NCBI RefSeq assembly: GCF_025380365.1
Contig: NZ_JAOCQF010000001.1
Span: 2,034,245-2,098,244, forward strand
Direction of reading: 5' to 3'
DNA from: Albidovulum sediminis
GTDB taxonomy: Bacteria; Pseudomonadota; Alphaproteobacteria; Rhodobacterales; Rhodobacteraceae
DNA: 64,000 nt
This document shows, in pieces, positions 9,240 to 18,400 of this stretch. The position numbers and the translations under genes are program-made. The notes beneath the pieces were generated by a model, which saw only the letters and a program-made list of their open reading frames with translations, had not been told where the DNA came from and did not search any database. Within the stretch, counting starts at the first letter, position 1, and each line of letters opens with the position of its first letter.

Positions 9240-10661
9240 ATGGATGATGCCCGATTTTCCCCGTTCGAAACCCATCTGGATGCGGACAGGGCGCTCTCGA
9301 TTCTGCGCGAGACGGTGGCCGGGGCCGAGGACGGCGAGATATTCCTTGAACGTCGCCGGTCCGAAGCGCTCGTCTTCGATGACGGCAGGCTCAGAAACGC
9401 AAGCTACGACGCCTCCGAAGGGTTCGGGCTGAGGGCGGTCAACGGCGATGTCGCGGGCTATGCCCATTCCACCGAAATCTCCGAAAGCGCGCTGCGCCGG
9501 GCGTCCGAGACGGCACGGCTGGCGGTCGGCGCGGGCGGCGGCACGCTGGCCGCCCCGCCGCAGGGCACCAACCGCAGGCTTTACACCGAGGCCGACCCGA
9601 TGGCGGACGCAGCCTTCGGCATCAAGGTGGAAACGCTGCGGGAAATAGACGCCTTCGCCCGCGCGCTCGATCCCCGCGTGGTTCAGGTCTCGGCCACCAT
9701 CGCCGCGTCGCTGCAGGAGGTCTTCATCCTGCGCCCCGAAGGCGGTCTCGTCTCTGACATCCGGCCGATGAGCCGGCTCAACGTTTCGGTCATCGTGGAG
9801 GAGAACGGGCGGCGCGAAAGCGGCGGGCATGGCGGCGGCGGCAGGTCCGGCCTCGCCGCGCTGATGGTGCCCGACCACTGGCAATCGGTCGCGCGCGAGG
9901 CGCTCAGGATCGCGCTCGTCAACCTGCGCGCGGTTGCGGCACCCGCTGGCGTCATGGACGTGGCCCTGGGCGCAGGCTGGCCCGGCGTGCTGCTGCACGA
10001 GGCGGTGGGCCACGGGCTTGAGGGCGATTTCAACCGCAAGGGCACCTCGGCCTTCGCGGGGCTGATGGGACAAAGGGTCGCAGCCCCCGGCGTGACGGTG
10101 CTGGACGACGGCACCATCCCCGACCGGCGCGGGTCGATCACGATCGACGACGAGGGGACGCCGTCGGGCCGGAACGTCCTGATAGAGGACGGGATCCTTG
10201 TCGGCTTCATGCAGGACCGGCAGAACGCCCGCCTGATGGGCGTTACCCCCACCGGCAACGGGCGGCGCGAGAGCCATGCCCACATCCCGATGCCGCGGAT
10301 GACCAACACCTACATGCTGGGCGGCGGCGCCGAACCGGGCGCCATCGTCGCCGACCTTCGCGACGGGATCTACGCCGTGGGCTTCGGCGGCGGGCAGGTC
10401 GACATCACCAACGGCAAGTTCGTCTTTTCCTGCACCGAGGCCTACCGGGTCAGGAACGGCGTGATCGGCGATCCGGTCAAGGGGGCGACGCTGATCGGCG
10501 ACGGGGCGACCGCGCTGAAGAACATCCGCGCGATCGGCAACGACATGGCGCTCGACCCCGGCATCGGCAACTGCGGCAAGGCCGGGCAATGGGTGCCGGT
10601 CGGGGTGGGCCAGCCGACGCTCCTCATCAGCGGGCTGACGGTCGGAGGTTCGGCCGCCTGA
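9240..10661 (+). CDS. tldD: Metalloprotease TldD
   Basis: 473 aa, the normal TldD length. The zinc motif HEAVGHGLEGD is at residues 253-258 and onward, and the C-terminal core has GGGQVDITNGKFVFS and the terminal LISGLTVGG. TldD works with TldE/PmbA on unfolded or modified peptides such as microcin precursors and CcdA. No tldE partner is in the window. The ATG at 9240 is preceded by AGGAAAG. It is transcribed away from ctaC, with an FNR-type box just upstream. Confidence 0.97.
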   Translation: MDDARFSPFETHLDADRALSILRETVAGAEDGEIFLERRRSEALVFDDGRLRNASYDASEGFGLRAVNGDVAGYAHSTEISESALRRASETARLAVGAGGGTLAAPPQGTNRRLYTEADPMADAAFGIKVETLREIDAFARALDPRVVQVSATIAASLQEVFILRPEGGLVSDIRPMSRLNVSVIVEENGRRESGGHGGGGRSGLAALMVPDHWQSVAREALRIALVNLRAVAAPAGVMDVALGAGWPGVLLHEAVGHGLEGDFNRKGTSAFAGLMGQRVAAPGVTVLDDGTIPDRRGSITIDDEGTPSGRNVLIEDGILVGFMQDRQNARLMGVTPTGNGRRESHAHIPMPRMTNTYMLGGGAEPGAIVADLRDGIYAVGFGGGQVDITNGKFVFSCTEAYRVRNGVIGDPVKGATLIGDGATALKNIRAIGNDMALDPGIGNCGKAGQWVPVGVGQPTLLISGLTVGGSAA

Positions 10662-10927
10662 GGGTATGGTTTTCCTCCATTGCGGCGTGGTTGACGTTGG
10701 GTTCTACCTTGGGTTGGCGCGCGGCTGCGTCGCCGGAGGAAGGTTATTGGGTGAACGGGTCCTGGTGCCTCCGGCCAGCCGGGGCGAAACGGGCCTTCCC
10801 CCTCAGTCAAACCCCCGATCCGAATATTTCGACTTTCGCGCGATCCGGCGGCGAATCGTAACCATTGGTTAACCTTGCCCGGTCATGTTCAGCCTTGCGA
10901 ATGAGGCGAAGGCGCGAGGGAAAAGGT
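10662..10927 (+). other. Intergenic region with possible RNA structure, no convincing gene
   Basis: About 266 bp separate tldD from the preferred dprA start. Short frames of 68 and 90 codons cross it but show no family features or good ribosome sites. GCCGGAGG (10732-10739) pairs exactly with CCTCCGGC (10768-10775), enclosing a G-rich 28-nt loop, with further G/C-rich repeats after it. A TTGACG-like hexamer is at 10691. I do not recognise a known riboswitch or small RNA. Confidence 0.35.
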
Positions 10928-12082
10928 TTGTTTTCTTACCCCACCCCCTTCACCCCACCCACCACGGAAGATGACAGACTGTCGTGGCTCCGTCTCATTC
11001 GCTCCCACCGCGTCGGCGTGGTGACCTTCAATCGGCTCCTGGCGGAACACGGATCGGCGCGGGCCGCGCTCGATGCGCTGCCCGATGTGGCACGATCGGC
11101 CGGGGTCGCGACCTATCAACCCTGCTCCGAGGCGTCGGCGTTGAAGGAACTGCGCGCGGGCCAATCGGCCGGCGCACGTCTTCTCTGCCGGGGTGAGCCT
11201 GCCTATCCCGCCGCTCTGGCCGAGATCGCCGACGCCCCGCCGGTGATCTGGGTCCTGGGCGATCCGGCCTTGACCTTCCGCCCCATGGTGGCGCTCGTGG
11301 GGGCACGCGGGGCCTCCTCTCTGGGCACGCGGATGGCGCGTCGCCTGGCCGAGGGGCTGGGCGGCGAGGGCTTCGTCATCGTCTCCGGCCTGGCCCGCGG
11401 GATCGACGCGGCGGCCCATGCCGCCTCGCTTGCCACCGGCACCGTCGCCGTGATGGCCGGCGGCGTCGATCACGTTTATCCGCCCGAGAATGCCGCCCTT
11501 GCCGCCGAAATCTCCGCGCGCGGCCTGCGCGTCTCGGAACAGCCGCCCGGGCTGGAACCGATGGCCCGGCACTTTCCGCTGCGCAACCGCATCATCTCCG
11601 GGCTGGCCCGCGCCGTCATCGTGGTCGAGGCGGCGGCGCAGTCCGGCAGCCTGATCACCGCGCGGCTTGCCCTCGACCAGGGGCGCGAGGTGCTCGCGGT
11701 GCCGGGCCACCCCTTCGACGGGCGCGCCTCGGGCTGCAACATGCTGATCCGCGACGGCGCGACGCTGGTGCGGGGGCCGGAGGACGTGATCGCCGCCATC
11801 GGAAAGCCCGAAGGCCTTTCCGCCCCCGCCCATGGCGTCGCCTCCACAAGCCCCGGAGCGGCGACGGTTGCGGCAAACCCGGCGGCCGGGTCGCGCAGCT
11901 GGCGCGATCAAAGTGCGCTCCACCGTCGCATCCTCGACCGGCTGGGGCCAAGCCCGGTGGCCGAGGACCAATTGATCCGCGACCTCGCCATGCCCGCGTC
12001 GCAGATTGCGCCGGAACTCGTCATGCTGGAGATGGACGGACAGATCCAGCGTGCGCCGGGCGGGCTCCTGTCCCGGGTATGA
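10928..12082 (+). CDS. dprA: DNA-processing protein DprA (Smf)
   Basis: 384 aa from the TTG at 10928, which follows GAGGG and GG; an in-frame ATG at 10865 would add 21 non-conserved, Arg-rich residues. An N-terminal SAM-like segment (RLSWLRLIRSHRVG) is followed by the Rossmann-like DprA core with VALVGARGASSLG, SGLARGIDAAAH and QSGSLITARLALDQGREVLAVPGHP. The C-terminal winged helix comes after residue about 325. DprA loads RecA on incoming single strands in transformation and also exists in non-competent species. Confidence 0.93.
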   Translation: MFSYPTPFTPPTTEDDRLSWLRLIRSHRVGVVTFNRLLAEHGSARAALDALPDVARSAGVATYQPCSEASALKELRAGQSAGARLLCRGEPAYPAALAEIADAPPVIWVLGDPALTFRPMVALVGARGASSLGTRMARRLAEGLGGEGFVIVSGLARGIDAAAHAASLATGTVAVMAGGVDHVYPPENAALAAEISARGLRVSEQPPGLEPMARHFPLRNRIISGLARAVIVVEAAAQSGSLITARLALDQGREVLAVPGHPFDGRASGCNMLIRDGATLVRGPEDVIAAIGKPEGLSAPAHGVASTSPGAATVAANPAAGSRSWRDQSALHRRILDRLGPSPVAEDQLIRDLAMPASQIAPELVMLEMDGQIQRAPGGLLSRV

Positions 12083-12215
12083 CGGCAGGCATCCGCCGGG
12101 GACGTGACGGCCGGGCTTGGCAGATGACGCTACGTCATGCATCATCACGCTGAAGGGGTCCGTGCCGCGCGGGACGCCGGACCGCATGGGCCGATCTTCC
12201 CGTCGGGGGAACCTC

Positions 12216-12671
12216 ATGGGCACCCAGAACATCGCATCGCTCAAGCTGTCATCGAAGGCGCGCAAGGCGGCGGAAGCGCTGCTCGAAAAGCACCCGGAAG
12301 TGGAATTCACCAGCGGCCTGCGCGACCTCAAGGGACAAGCGGACGCGATGGCAAGCAACGTGGTGAAGAACCGCAACTGGATCAAGCAGACCTACGCCAC
12401 AAGCCGCGCGTCCAAGGCCTGCCAGAAGTGGGTCGACGACAATCCGGACGCGACGACCCGGAAGGACATTGCCGAGGGCCTGCACGAAACGCTCAAGGCA
12501 CTGGGCAAGGCGGCCGGGGGCATTTCGTCGCACCTGACCGGGAATGCGTTCGACGTGCAACCTGTCAGCAAGAACGCCGCCGAGATCAAGAAGACGATCC
12601 GGGGGCTGCCCGGATTGCGGAAATTCCTTGAAAAGGAAGGCGGGCTGATCCGATGGCACGCGGAATTCTGA
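12216..12671 (+). CDS. M15-type (D-Ala-D-Ala carboxypeptidase/endolysin fold) peptidase domain protein
   Basis: 151 aa from ATG 12216, preceded by GGGGAA; in-frame starts upstream (12117, 12186) add a sequence with no domain. The motif SSHLTGNAFDV at residues 104-114 matches SxHxxGxAxD of the Hedgehog/DD-peptidase fold (zinc ligands His106 and Asp113), and the closing WHAEF supplies the third ligand, His148. Proteins of this form cut peptidoglycan cross-peptides. No signal peptide is visible, so export is unexplained. Its last 19 bases overlap the next gene. Confidence 0.72.
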   Translation: MGTQNIASLKLSSKARKAAEALLEKHPEVEFTSGLRDLKGQADAMASNVVKNRNWIKQTYATSRASKACQKWVDDNPDATTRKDIAEGLHETLKALGKAAGGISSHLTGNAFDVQPVSKNAAEIKKTIRGLPGLRKFLEKEGGLIRWHAEF

Positions 12672-13192
12672 TCGCCGCGCCCCGCAGGGCGGCATGGTCC
12701 GTATTGGCTTTCCTCGCGGCCTGGCCTGCCTTCGCCGAACCGGATCGCATCCGGTGCCGGGGCGGCGGGGCCGAGGGCCTGGACCTCGTGCGGGTGGCGG
12801 TCGCCTCGCCCTTCTATCGCTGGCTGGCGGCCCGGCACGGCACCGCCGAAACCTGCCGGATCAGGCGCTCCGACGGCCGTTATGACGCCGTTCTGGGCTT
12901 TGCCGACACGGCGGCAATGACGATCGTCGCGACACCGGAGATCGGCGCGGCCTCCTACGAGGCGTCGGCGACCACGCCCCCGACGGCGGCGGAGGCAGCG
13001 GCACTTCTCGCGGCGATGGATCACTGGGTTGCCGGTCCGGGCGGTTGTGGCCTGAGCCCCGCGCACCTGCGTGCCGCGGCCCGCTCGACCGCCCCCGAAA
13101 CCGTGGTCGAGGGGCACGTCTGCAACTGCCGCGCAACCGTCCGGCGCGGTGCGGCGGGCATCGCCGCGCTCTCCTTCGGCTCCGCCTGCTGA
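12653..13192 (+). CDS. Secreted hypothetical protein with six cysteines
   Basis: 179 aa, family not recognised. Residues 1-28 are a Sec signal peptide with a likely AFA/E cleavage. The mature part has six Cys (in IRCRG, ETCRI, GGCGL, VCNC and the terminal SAC), suggesting disulphides in the periplasm. It overlaps the M15 peptidase gene by 19 bp in another frame, so the two are probably translated together. A role linked to cell-wall cleavage is inference from position. Confidence 0.65.
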   Translation: MARGILIAAPRRAAWSVLAFLAAWPAFAEPDRIRCRGGGAEGLDLVRVAVASPFYRWLAARHGTAETCRIRRSDGRYDAVLGFADTAAMTIVATPEIGAASYEASATTPPTAAEAAALLAAMDHWVAGPGGCGLSPAHLRAAARSTAPETVVEGHVCNCRATVRRGAAGIAALSFGSAC

Positions 13193-13279
13193 GGCGCCGC
13201 TGCCGCGGTCATTGACAATCCCCGCCGCTGCCCCCCATGTTCCCCGGCCAAGTCGAAGAAGAATGAACGTGAGGCAGTC

Positions 13280-15859
13280 ATGGCCGTCGTGGTCGTCGAA
13301 TCTCCAGCCAAGGCCAAGACAATCAACAAGTATCTGGGTTCGGACTACACTGTCCTTGCCTCCTATGGCCATGTTCGCGACCTGCCTGCCAAGGACGGCT
13401 CGGTGGAGCCCGACGCCGGATTCGAGATGAAGTGGGAAGTGGCGCCCGACAGCCGCAAGCATGTCCGCGCCATCGCCGAGGCGCTGAAGTCCGACGATAC
13501 GCTCATCCTGGCCACCGACCCCGACCGCGAGGGCGAGGCGATTTCCTGGCACCTGAAGGAGGCGCTGGCATCGAGCCTGAAGAAGGGCAAGACGGTGCGC
13601 CGGGTGACCTTCAACGCGATCACCAAGACCGCCGTGACCGAAGCCATGGCCCATCCGCGCGAGGTGGACATGGAACTGGTGCAGGCCTACCTGGCCCGCC
13701 GCGCGCTGGACTATCTGGTGGGATTCAACCTGTCGCCGGTCCTCTGGCGCAAACTGCCGGGCGCCAGGTCCGCGGGCCGGGTGCAATCGGTCTGCCTGCG
13801 GCTCATCGTCGAGCGGGAGCTTGAGATCGAGGCCTTCCGGGCGCGCGAATACTGGACCGTCACCGCCACGCTGGCCACCCCGCGCGGGCAGGAATACGAG
13901 GCGCGGCTGACCGTGCTGGGCGGGAAAAAGCTCGACCGATACGACCTTGCCAACGAAACCGCGGCCGAACTGGCGGTGCAGGCGGTCCGGTCCCGTGACC
14001 TGACGGTCAAGTCGGTCGAGGCCAAGCCCGCCTCGCGCAACCCCTACCCGCCCTTCATGACCTCCACCCTCCAGCAGGAGGCGTCGCGCAAGCTCGGCAT
14101 GGGGGCCAAGGCCTGCATGTCGGCGGCGCAAAGGCTCTACGAAGCCGGGCACATCACCTACATGCGCACCGACGGCATCGACATGGCGCCCGAGGCGGTG
14201 ATGGCCGCGCGCGACGCGATCCGCGCGCGCTTCGGGGCCGAATATGTCCCCGACAGCCCGCGGATGTACAAGAACAAGGCCAAGAACGCGCAGGAAGCGC
14301 ATGAATGCATCCGCCCGACCGACATGATGCTGTCGCCCGACAAGCTGAAGGCCGAGGGCGAGCAGAGGGCGCTTTACGAGCTGATCTGGAAGCGGACGCT
14401 CGCCAGCCAGATGGCGGCCGCGCGGCTGGAACGGACGACGGTGGATATCGGCAGCGCGGACGGAGAGGTGGAGTTGCGCGCCACCGGGCAGGTCGTCCTG
14501 TTCGACGGCTTCCTCAAGGTCTACGACGAGGGCCGCGACGACGACGGCGAGGAGAACGGCGCGCGCCTGCCGCAGATCATGCGCGGCGAGGCGGCCGAGA
14601 AGCGCGCGATCGCGCCCGAACAGCACTTCACCCAGCCGCCGCCCCGCTACACCGAGGCGACGCTGGTCAAGCGGATGGAAGAACTCGGGATCGGCCGGCC
14701 CTCCACCTATGCCTCGATCGTGACCACGATCCAGGACCGCGACTATGTGCGCAAGGACAAGGGCCGGCTCATCCCCGAGGACAAGGGGCGGCTTGTCACC
14801 GCGTTCCTCACGAATTTCTTCCGCCGCTACGTCGAATACGACTTCACCGCCGACCTCGAGAACGAGCTGGACGAGATTTCGGCGGGCGACCGCGACTACA
14901 AGGAGGTGCTGGCCCGCTTCTGGCGCGATTTCACCGCCGCCATTGCGGAGACATCCGACCTCAGGATCGGCGAGGTGCTTGAGAAGATCGACGATTTTCT
15001 CGCCCCGCACCTTTACCCGCCGCGCGCCGACGGATCTGATCCGCGGGTCTGCCCGACCTGCGGCGAGGGGCGGCTGAACCTCAAGACCGCGCGCTCGGGC
15101 GGGGCCTTCATCGGTTGCTCGAACTATCCGGCCTGCCGCTACACCCGGCCGATTTCCGGACCCGGCGGCGAGGACGGCGCAAGCCCGGACGGCCGGTCGC
15201 TGGGCGAGGACCCGGCAGGCAACCCGATCACGCTCCGCGCGGGGCGCTTCGGCCCCTATGTCCAGCGCGGCGAGGCGACGGAGGAGAACCCCAAGCCCGA
15301 CCGGGCAAGCCTGCCCAAGGGCTGGTCGGCCGACGGCCTGACGATTGAGCGCGCACTGATGCTTCTGGACCTGCCGCGGACGATCGGCCCCCACCCCGAG
15401 GATGGCGCGACGGTGGAGGCCGGGATCGGCCGCTACGGGCCTTACGTCAAGCACAACGCGACCTACGCCAACCTGCCCGAGGTCGAGGAGGTCTTCACCA
15501 TCGGCATGAACCGCGCGATGGAGGTGCTGGCGCAGAAGGCCGCCCGCGGCGGGCGCGCGGCGGGCGCGGCGATCGCGCCCCTGCGGGAACTTGGCGCGCA
15601 TCCCGATGGTGGCCCGGTGCAGGTGATGGCAGGCCGCTACGGGCCCTACATCAAGTGGGAAAAGGTGAACGCGACCCTGCCCAAGGAGCTGACCCCCGAG
15701 GCGGTCACGATGGAAGAGGCGCTCGCGCTGATCGCGGAAAAGGCGTCCAAGGGCGGCAAGGGCAAGGCGCGGCCGAAGAAGGCCGCCTCAGGCTCAGCCG
15801 CAAAACCCGCGGCGAAACCCGCGCGGGCAGCAAAGGCCCGGAAGGTCAAGGGCGCGTGA
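13280..15859 (+). CDS. topA: DNA topoisomerase I
   Basis: 859 aa type IA enzyme. The Toprim domain opens with [18 protein letters not shown] and has the [12 protein letters not shown] metal motif. The nicking tyrosine is about residue 294 in ITYMRTDG. The C-terminal part has one four-Cys zinc ribbon (CPTC ... CSNYPAC, residues about 593-617) and three GR(F/Y)GPYV-type repeats, ending in a Lys/Ala-rich tail typical of alphaproteobacteria. It relaxes negative supercoils. The start ATG 13280 is supported by a GAGGCAG upstream. The 1069-codon antisense frame is a shadow of this gene. Confidence 0.98.
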   Translation: MAVVVVESPAKAKTINKYLGSDYTVLASYGHVRDLPAKDGSVEPDAGFEMKWEVAPDSRKHVRAIAEALKSDDTLILATDPDREGEAISWHLKEALASSLKKGKTVRRVTFNAITKTAVTEAMAHPREVDMELVQAYLARRALDYLVGFNLSPVLWRKLPGARSAGRVQSVCLRLIVERELEIEAFRAREYWTVTATLATPRGQEYEARLTVLGGKKLDRYDLANETAAELAVQAVRSRDLTVKSVEAKPASRNPYPPFMTSTLQQEASRKLGMGAKACMSAAQRLYEAGHITYMRTDGIDMAPEAVMAARDAIRARFGAEYVPDSPRMYKNKAKNAQEAHECIRPTDMMLSPDKLKAEGEQRALYELIWKRTLASQMAAARLERTTVDIGSADGEVELRATGQVVLFDGFLKVYDEGRDDDGEENGARLPQIMRGEAAEKRAIAPEQHFTQPPPRYTEATLVKRMEELGIGRPSTYASIVTTIQDRDYVRKDKGRLIPEDKGRLVTAFLTNFFRRYVEYDFTADLENELDEISAGDRDYKEVLARFWRDFTAAIAETSDLRIGEVLEKIDDFLAPHLYPPRADGSDPRVCPTCGEGRLNLKTARSGGAFIGCSNYPACRYTRPISGPGGEDGASPDGRSLGEDPAGNPITLRAGRFGPYVQRGEATEENPKPDRASLPKGWSADGLTIERALMLLDLPRTIGPHPEDGATVEAGIGRYGPYVKHNATYANLPEVEEVFTIGMNRAMEVLAQKAARGGRAAGAAIAPLRELGAHPDGGPVQVMAGRYGPYIKWEKVNATLPKELTPEAVTMEEALALIAEKASKGGKGKARPKKAASGSAAKPAAKPARAAKARKVKGA

Positions 15860-15938
15860 TCGTCCTGCTGCGCCGCAGCGATTGACAGGGCCGCAACGCC
15901 GCGCCACTAATCGGCGTGGAATTTTCTGGGAGAGATCC

Positions 15939-16643
15939 ATGAACAAGGTGTACGGCTCGGCGAAGGAGGCGCTCGACGGGCTCCTCTTCGACGGCATGCT
16001 GATTGCAGCGGGGGGCTTCGGCCTGTGCGGCATTCCGGAGCTTCTGATTGCCGCGATCCGCGAGGCGGGCACGAAGAACCTGACGGTGGCGTCGAACAAC
16101 GCGGGCGTCGACGGCTTTGGCCTTGGCGTTCTGCTGGAAACGCGCCAGGTGAAGAAGATGATCTCCTCCTACGTCGGCGAGAACGCGGAATTCATGCGCC
16201 AGTACCTCTCGGGCGAGCTGGAGCTGGAGTTCAACCCGCAAGGCACGCTGGCCGAGCGGATGCGGGCGGGCGGCGCGGGGATCCCGGGCTTCTATACCGC
16301 GACCGGCGTCGGCACGGTGATCGCCGAGGGCAAGGAACACCACGACTTCGACGGCAAGACCTACATCCTCGAACGCGGGATCGTCGCGGACCTCGCCATC
16401 GTGAAGGCGTGGAAGGCCGACCCGTCGGGCAACCTCGTCTTCCGCAAGACGGCGCGCAACTTCAACGTGCCCGCCGCGACCTGCGGGCGCGCCTGCGTGG
16501 TCGAGGTCGAGGAGATCGTTCCGCTCGGCAGCCTCGACCCCGACACGATCCACCTGCCGGGGATCTACGTCCACCGGATCGTCAAGGGCCCGCACGAGAA
16601 GCGGATCGAACAGCGCACGGTGCGCAAGCGGGAGGCGGTGTGA
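15939..16643 (+). CDS. scoA: 3-oxoacid (succinyl-CoA:acetoacetate) CoA-transferase subunit A
   Basis: 234 aa. [16 protein letters not shown] at ATG 15939 follows GGGAGAG; the longer in-frame start at 15882 is not supported. Glycine-rich CoA-binding stretches [13 protein letters not shown] (from about residue 21) and ATGVGT are typical of the alpha subunit. With ScoB it moves CoA from succinyl-CoA to acetoacetate or other 3-oxo acids for ketone-body or PHB-derived carbon use. Its stop overlaps the scoB start (TGATG). Confidence 0.96.
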   Translation: MNKVYGSAKEALDGLLFDGMLIAAGGFGLCGIPELLIAAIREAGTKNLTVASNNAGVDGFGLGVLLETRQVKKMISSYVGENAEFMRQYLSGELELEFNPQGTLAERMRAGGAGIPGFYTATGVGTVIAEGKEHHDFDGKTYILERGIVADLAIVKAWKADPSGNLVFRKTARNFNVPAATCGRACVVEVEEIVPLGSLDPDTIHLPGIYVHRIVKGPHEKRIEQRTVRKREAV

Positions 16644-17284
16644 TGAGCGAGGCAAAGGGCTGGGACCGCAACGGAATCGCCGCGCGCGCGGCTCAGGAAC
16701 TGCGCGACGGGACCTATGTGAACCTGGGCATCGGCATCCCGACGCTGGTCGCCAACTACATCCCCGAAGGCGTCCATGTGACGCTGCAATCGGAAAACGG
16801 GATGCTCGGCATGGGCCCCTTCCCCTATGAGGGCGAGGAGGATCCAGACCTCATCAATGCCGGCAAGCAGACGATCACAGAACTGCCGCAGACCGCCTAT
16901 TTCGACAGCGCGACCAGCTTTGCGATGATCCGCGGCGGCAAGATCGCGATGGCGATCCTTGGCGCGATGGAAGTGGCCGAGAACGGCGATCTGGCGAACT
17001 GGATGATCCCCGGAAAGCTCGTCAAGGGCATGGGCGGCGCGATGGACCTGGTGGCGGGCGTCGGCCGTGTCGTCGTGGTCATGGATCACACGTCGAAGCA
17101 TGGCGAATCCAAGGTGCTGCGGGAATGCACGCTGCCCTTGACCGGCAAGGGCGTGGTCGACCGGATCATCACCAACCTCGGCGTCCTCGACGTGGGCCAC
17201 AAGGGCCTGCACATCGTCGAACTTGCGCCCGGCGTGACCGAGGCGGAACTGCGCGCCGCGACCGAGGCGACCATCGTCGGCTGA
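16643..17284 (+). CDS. scoB: 3-oxoacid CoA-transferase subunit B
   Basis: 213 aa. The catalytic glutamate that forms the enzyme-CoA thioester is in [12 protein letters not shown] near residue 52, and [13 protein letters not shown] marks the N-terminal CoA-transferase fold. It pairs with ScoA as a heterotetramer. The two-gene unit is closed by an intrinsic terminator 9 bp after the stop codon, so it forms its own transcription unit. Confidence 0.96.
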   Translation: MSEAKGWDRNGIAARAAQELRDGTYVNLGIGIPTLVANYIPEGVHVTLQSENGMLGMGPFPYEGEEDPDLINAGKQTITELPQTAYFDSATSFAMIRGGKIAMAILGAMEVAENGDLANWMIPGKLVKGMGGAMDLVAGVGRVVVVMDHTSKHGESKVLRECTLPLTGKGVVDRIITNLGVLDVGHKGLHIVELAPGVTEAELRAATEATIVG

Positions 17285-17292
17285 TCGGACAA

Positions 17293-17324
17293 GGGCCGCG
17301 CGATCGGGCGCGGCCCTTCGTTTT
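17293..17324 (+). terminator. Intrinsic terminator after scoB
   Basis: GGGCCGCGC and GCGCGGCCC form a 9-bp perfect stem around a 6-nt loop, followed by TTCGTTTT. The stem, spacing and T-rich tail fit a Rho-independent terminator. Confidence 0.88.
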
Positions 17325-17386
17325 ACTGTGACGATTTTCGAAACAACTCCACAATCCCGCCCCATTCCGTTGCTAGACCGGCGGCA

Positions 17387-18400
17387 ATGATGACCACGAA
17401 CCCGCCCCTGTCGAAGCTATCCGTGTCGCCCAACCGGCGCCGGCGATCCGATTTCGTGATCGTCAGCGCATTGCTGCTGCTGTTCCTGGCGGGCCTCGTG
17501 GGGCTCGCCGCCGCAACCGGCTGGGAGGAGACGGCAGCGCAGGTCGCGCGGCTCTCGATGGTGCAGATCGCGGTTCTGCTTGGCCTGTCGATGGCGAACT
17601 ACCTGCTGCGAACCCTTCGCTGGCACGTCTTTGCCCGGCGGCTCGGCCTGCCGGTTTCGCCCGCCCAGTCGCTTCGCCATTACCTGGGCGGGTTCGCGAT
17701 GAGCGTGACGCCCGGTCGCGTGGGGGAACTGGTCCGGATGCGCTGGCTGGCGCGCGAGACCGGGTGGAGCGTGGAGCGCACCGCGCCGCTTGCCCTTGTC
17801 GACCGCGCGGCGGACCTTGCGGTGATGGCGCTGATCCTGGCGCTGGCGGTGTCGCTGGCAACCGGCGGCATGGGCGGCGGGCTTGCGGTGGCTGCGCTTG
17901 CGCTGCTCGTCGCCTTTGCCGCCACCCGGCCCCGGCTGGTGGCGGCCCTGGTCACGGCGGGCTATCGCCTGACCGGGCGCCTGCCGCGCCTGTTCGCGCG
18001 CGCCCGAATCGCCGCCCGCTCGCTGCATCGCTTCGGCCATCCGCCCGCGCTTGCGGCGGCACTCGCGCTCGGCTTTGCGGGATGGTTCGCGGAAGGCTAC
18101 GCCTTTCATCTTCTCCTTGGCTGGATGGGCAGCGACATCGGCCTGTGGAAGGCCGTGGGCATCTTCGTCTTCGCCACGCTCGCGGGCGGGCTGACCGGCA
18201 CGCCGGGCGGGGTCGGCGGCGCCGAGGCGGCGATGATCGCGCTCCTCGCGCTTGAGGGCGTGCCGATGGAGGTTTCGGTGCCGGCAACGGCGGTGATCCG
18301 GGTGACGACGCTCTGGTTCGCGCTCGCGCTCGGGATCGCCGCCTTCCCGCTGGCTGAACGGTGTTCGACAAGGGGGCGCGATGCGCTGGAAGACCGCTGA
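17387..18400 (+). CDS. Lysylphosphatidylglycerol synthase-TM/UPF0104 family membrane protein (possible lipid-sugar flippase)
   Basis: 337 aa, about seven to eight membrane segments. Family marks are NYLLRTLRWHVFARRLG near residue 65, FAMSVTPGRVGELVRMRWL near residue 105 and GLTGTPGGVGGAEAAMIALL near residue 267. It lacks the catalytic acyl/aminoacyl-transferase domain of MprF, so only the flippase-like part is present. The gene overlaps the DprE1-like gene by 20 bp. A role in moving a polyprenyl-linked sugar across the membrane fits the neighbours but is inference. Start may be 17387 or 17390. Confidence 0.82.
   Translation: MMTTNPPLSKLSVSPNRRRRSDFVIVSALLLLFLAGLVGLAAATGWEETAAQVARLSMVQIAVLLGLSMANYLLRTLRWHVFARRLGLPVSPAQSLRHYLGGFAMSVTPGRVGELVRMRWLARETGWSVERTAPLALVDRAADLAVMALILALAVSLATGGMGGGLAVAALALLVAFAATRPRLVAALVTAGYRLTGRLPRLFARARIAARSLHRFGHPPALAAALALGFAGWFAEGYAFHLLLGWMGSDIGLWKAVGIFVFATLAGGLTGTPGGVGGAEAAMIALLALEGVPMEVSVPATAVIRVTTLWFALALGIAAFPLAERCSTRGRDALEDR

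Noticed and set aside
12392-15601. A 1069-codon open frame on the minus strand
   Set aside because: It lies antisense to topA, which has full family motifs. The translation is Arg/Ala/Gly/His-rich low-complexity of the kind produced opposite high-GC genes, with no domain.
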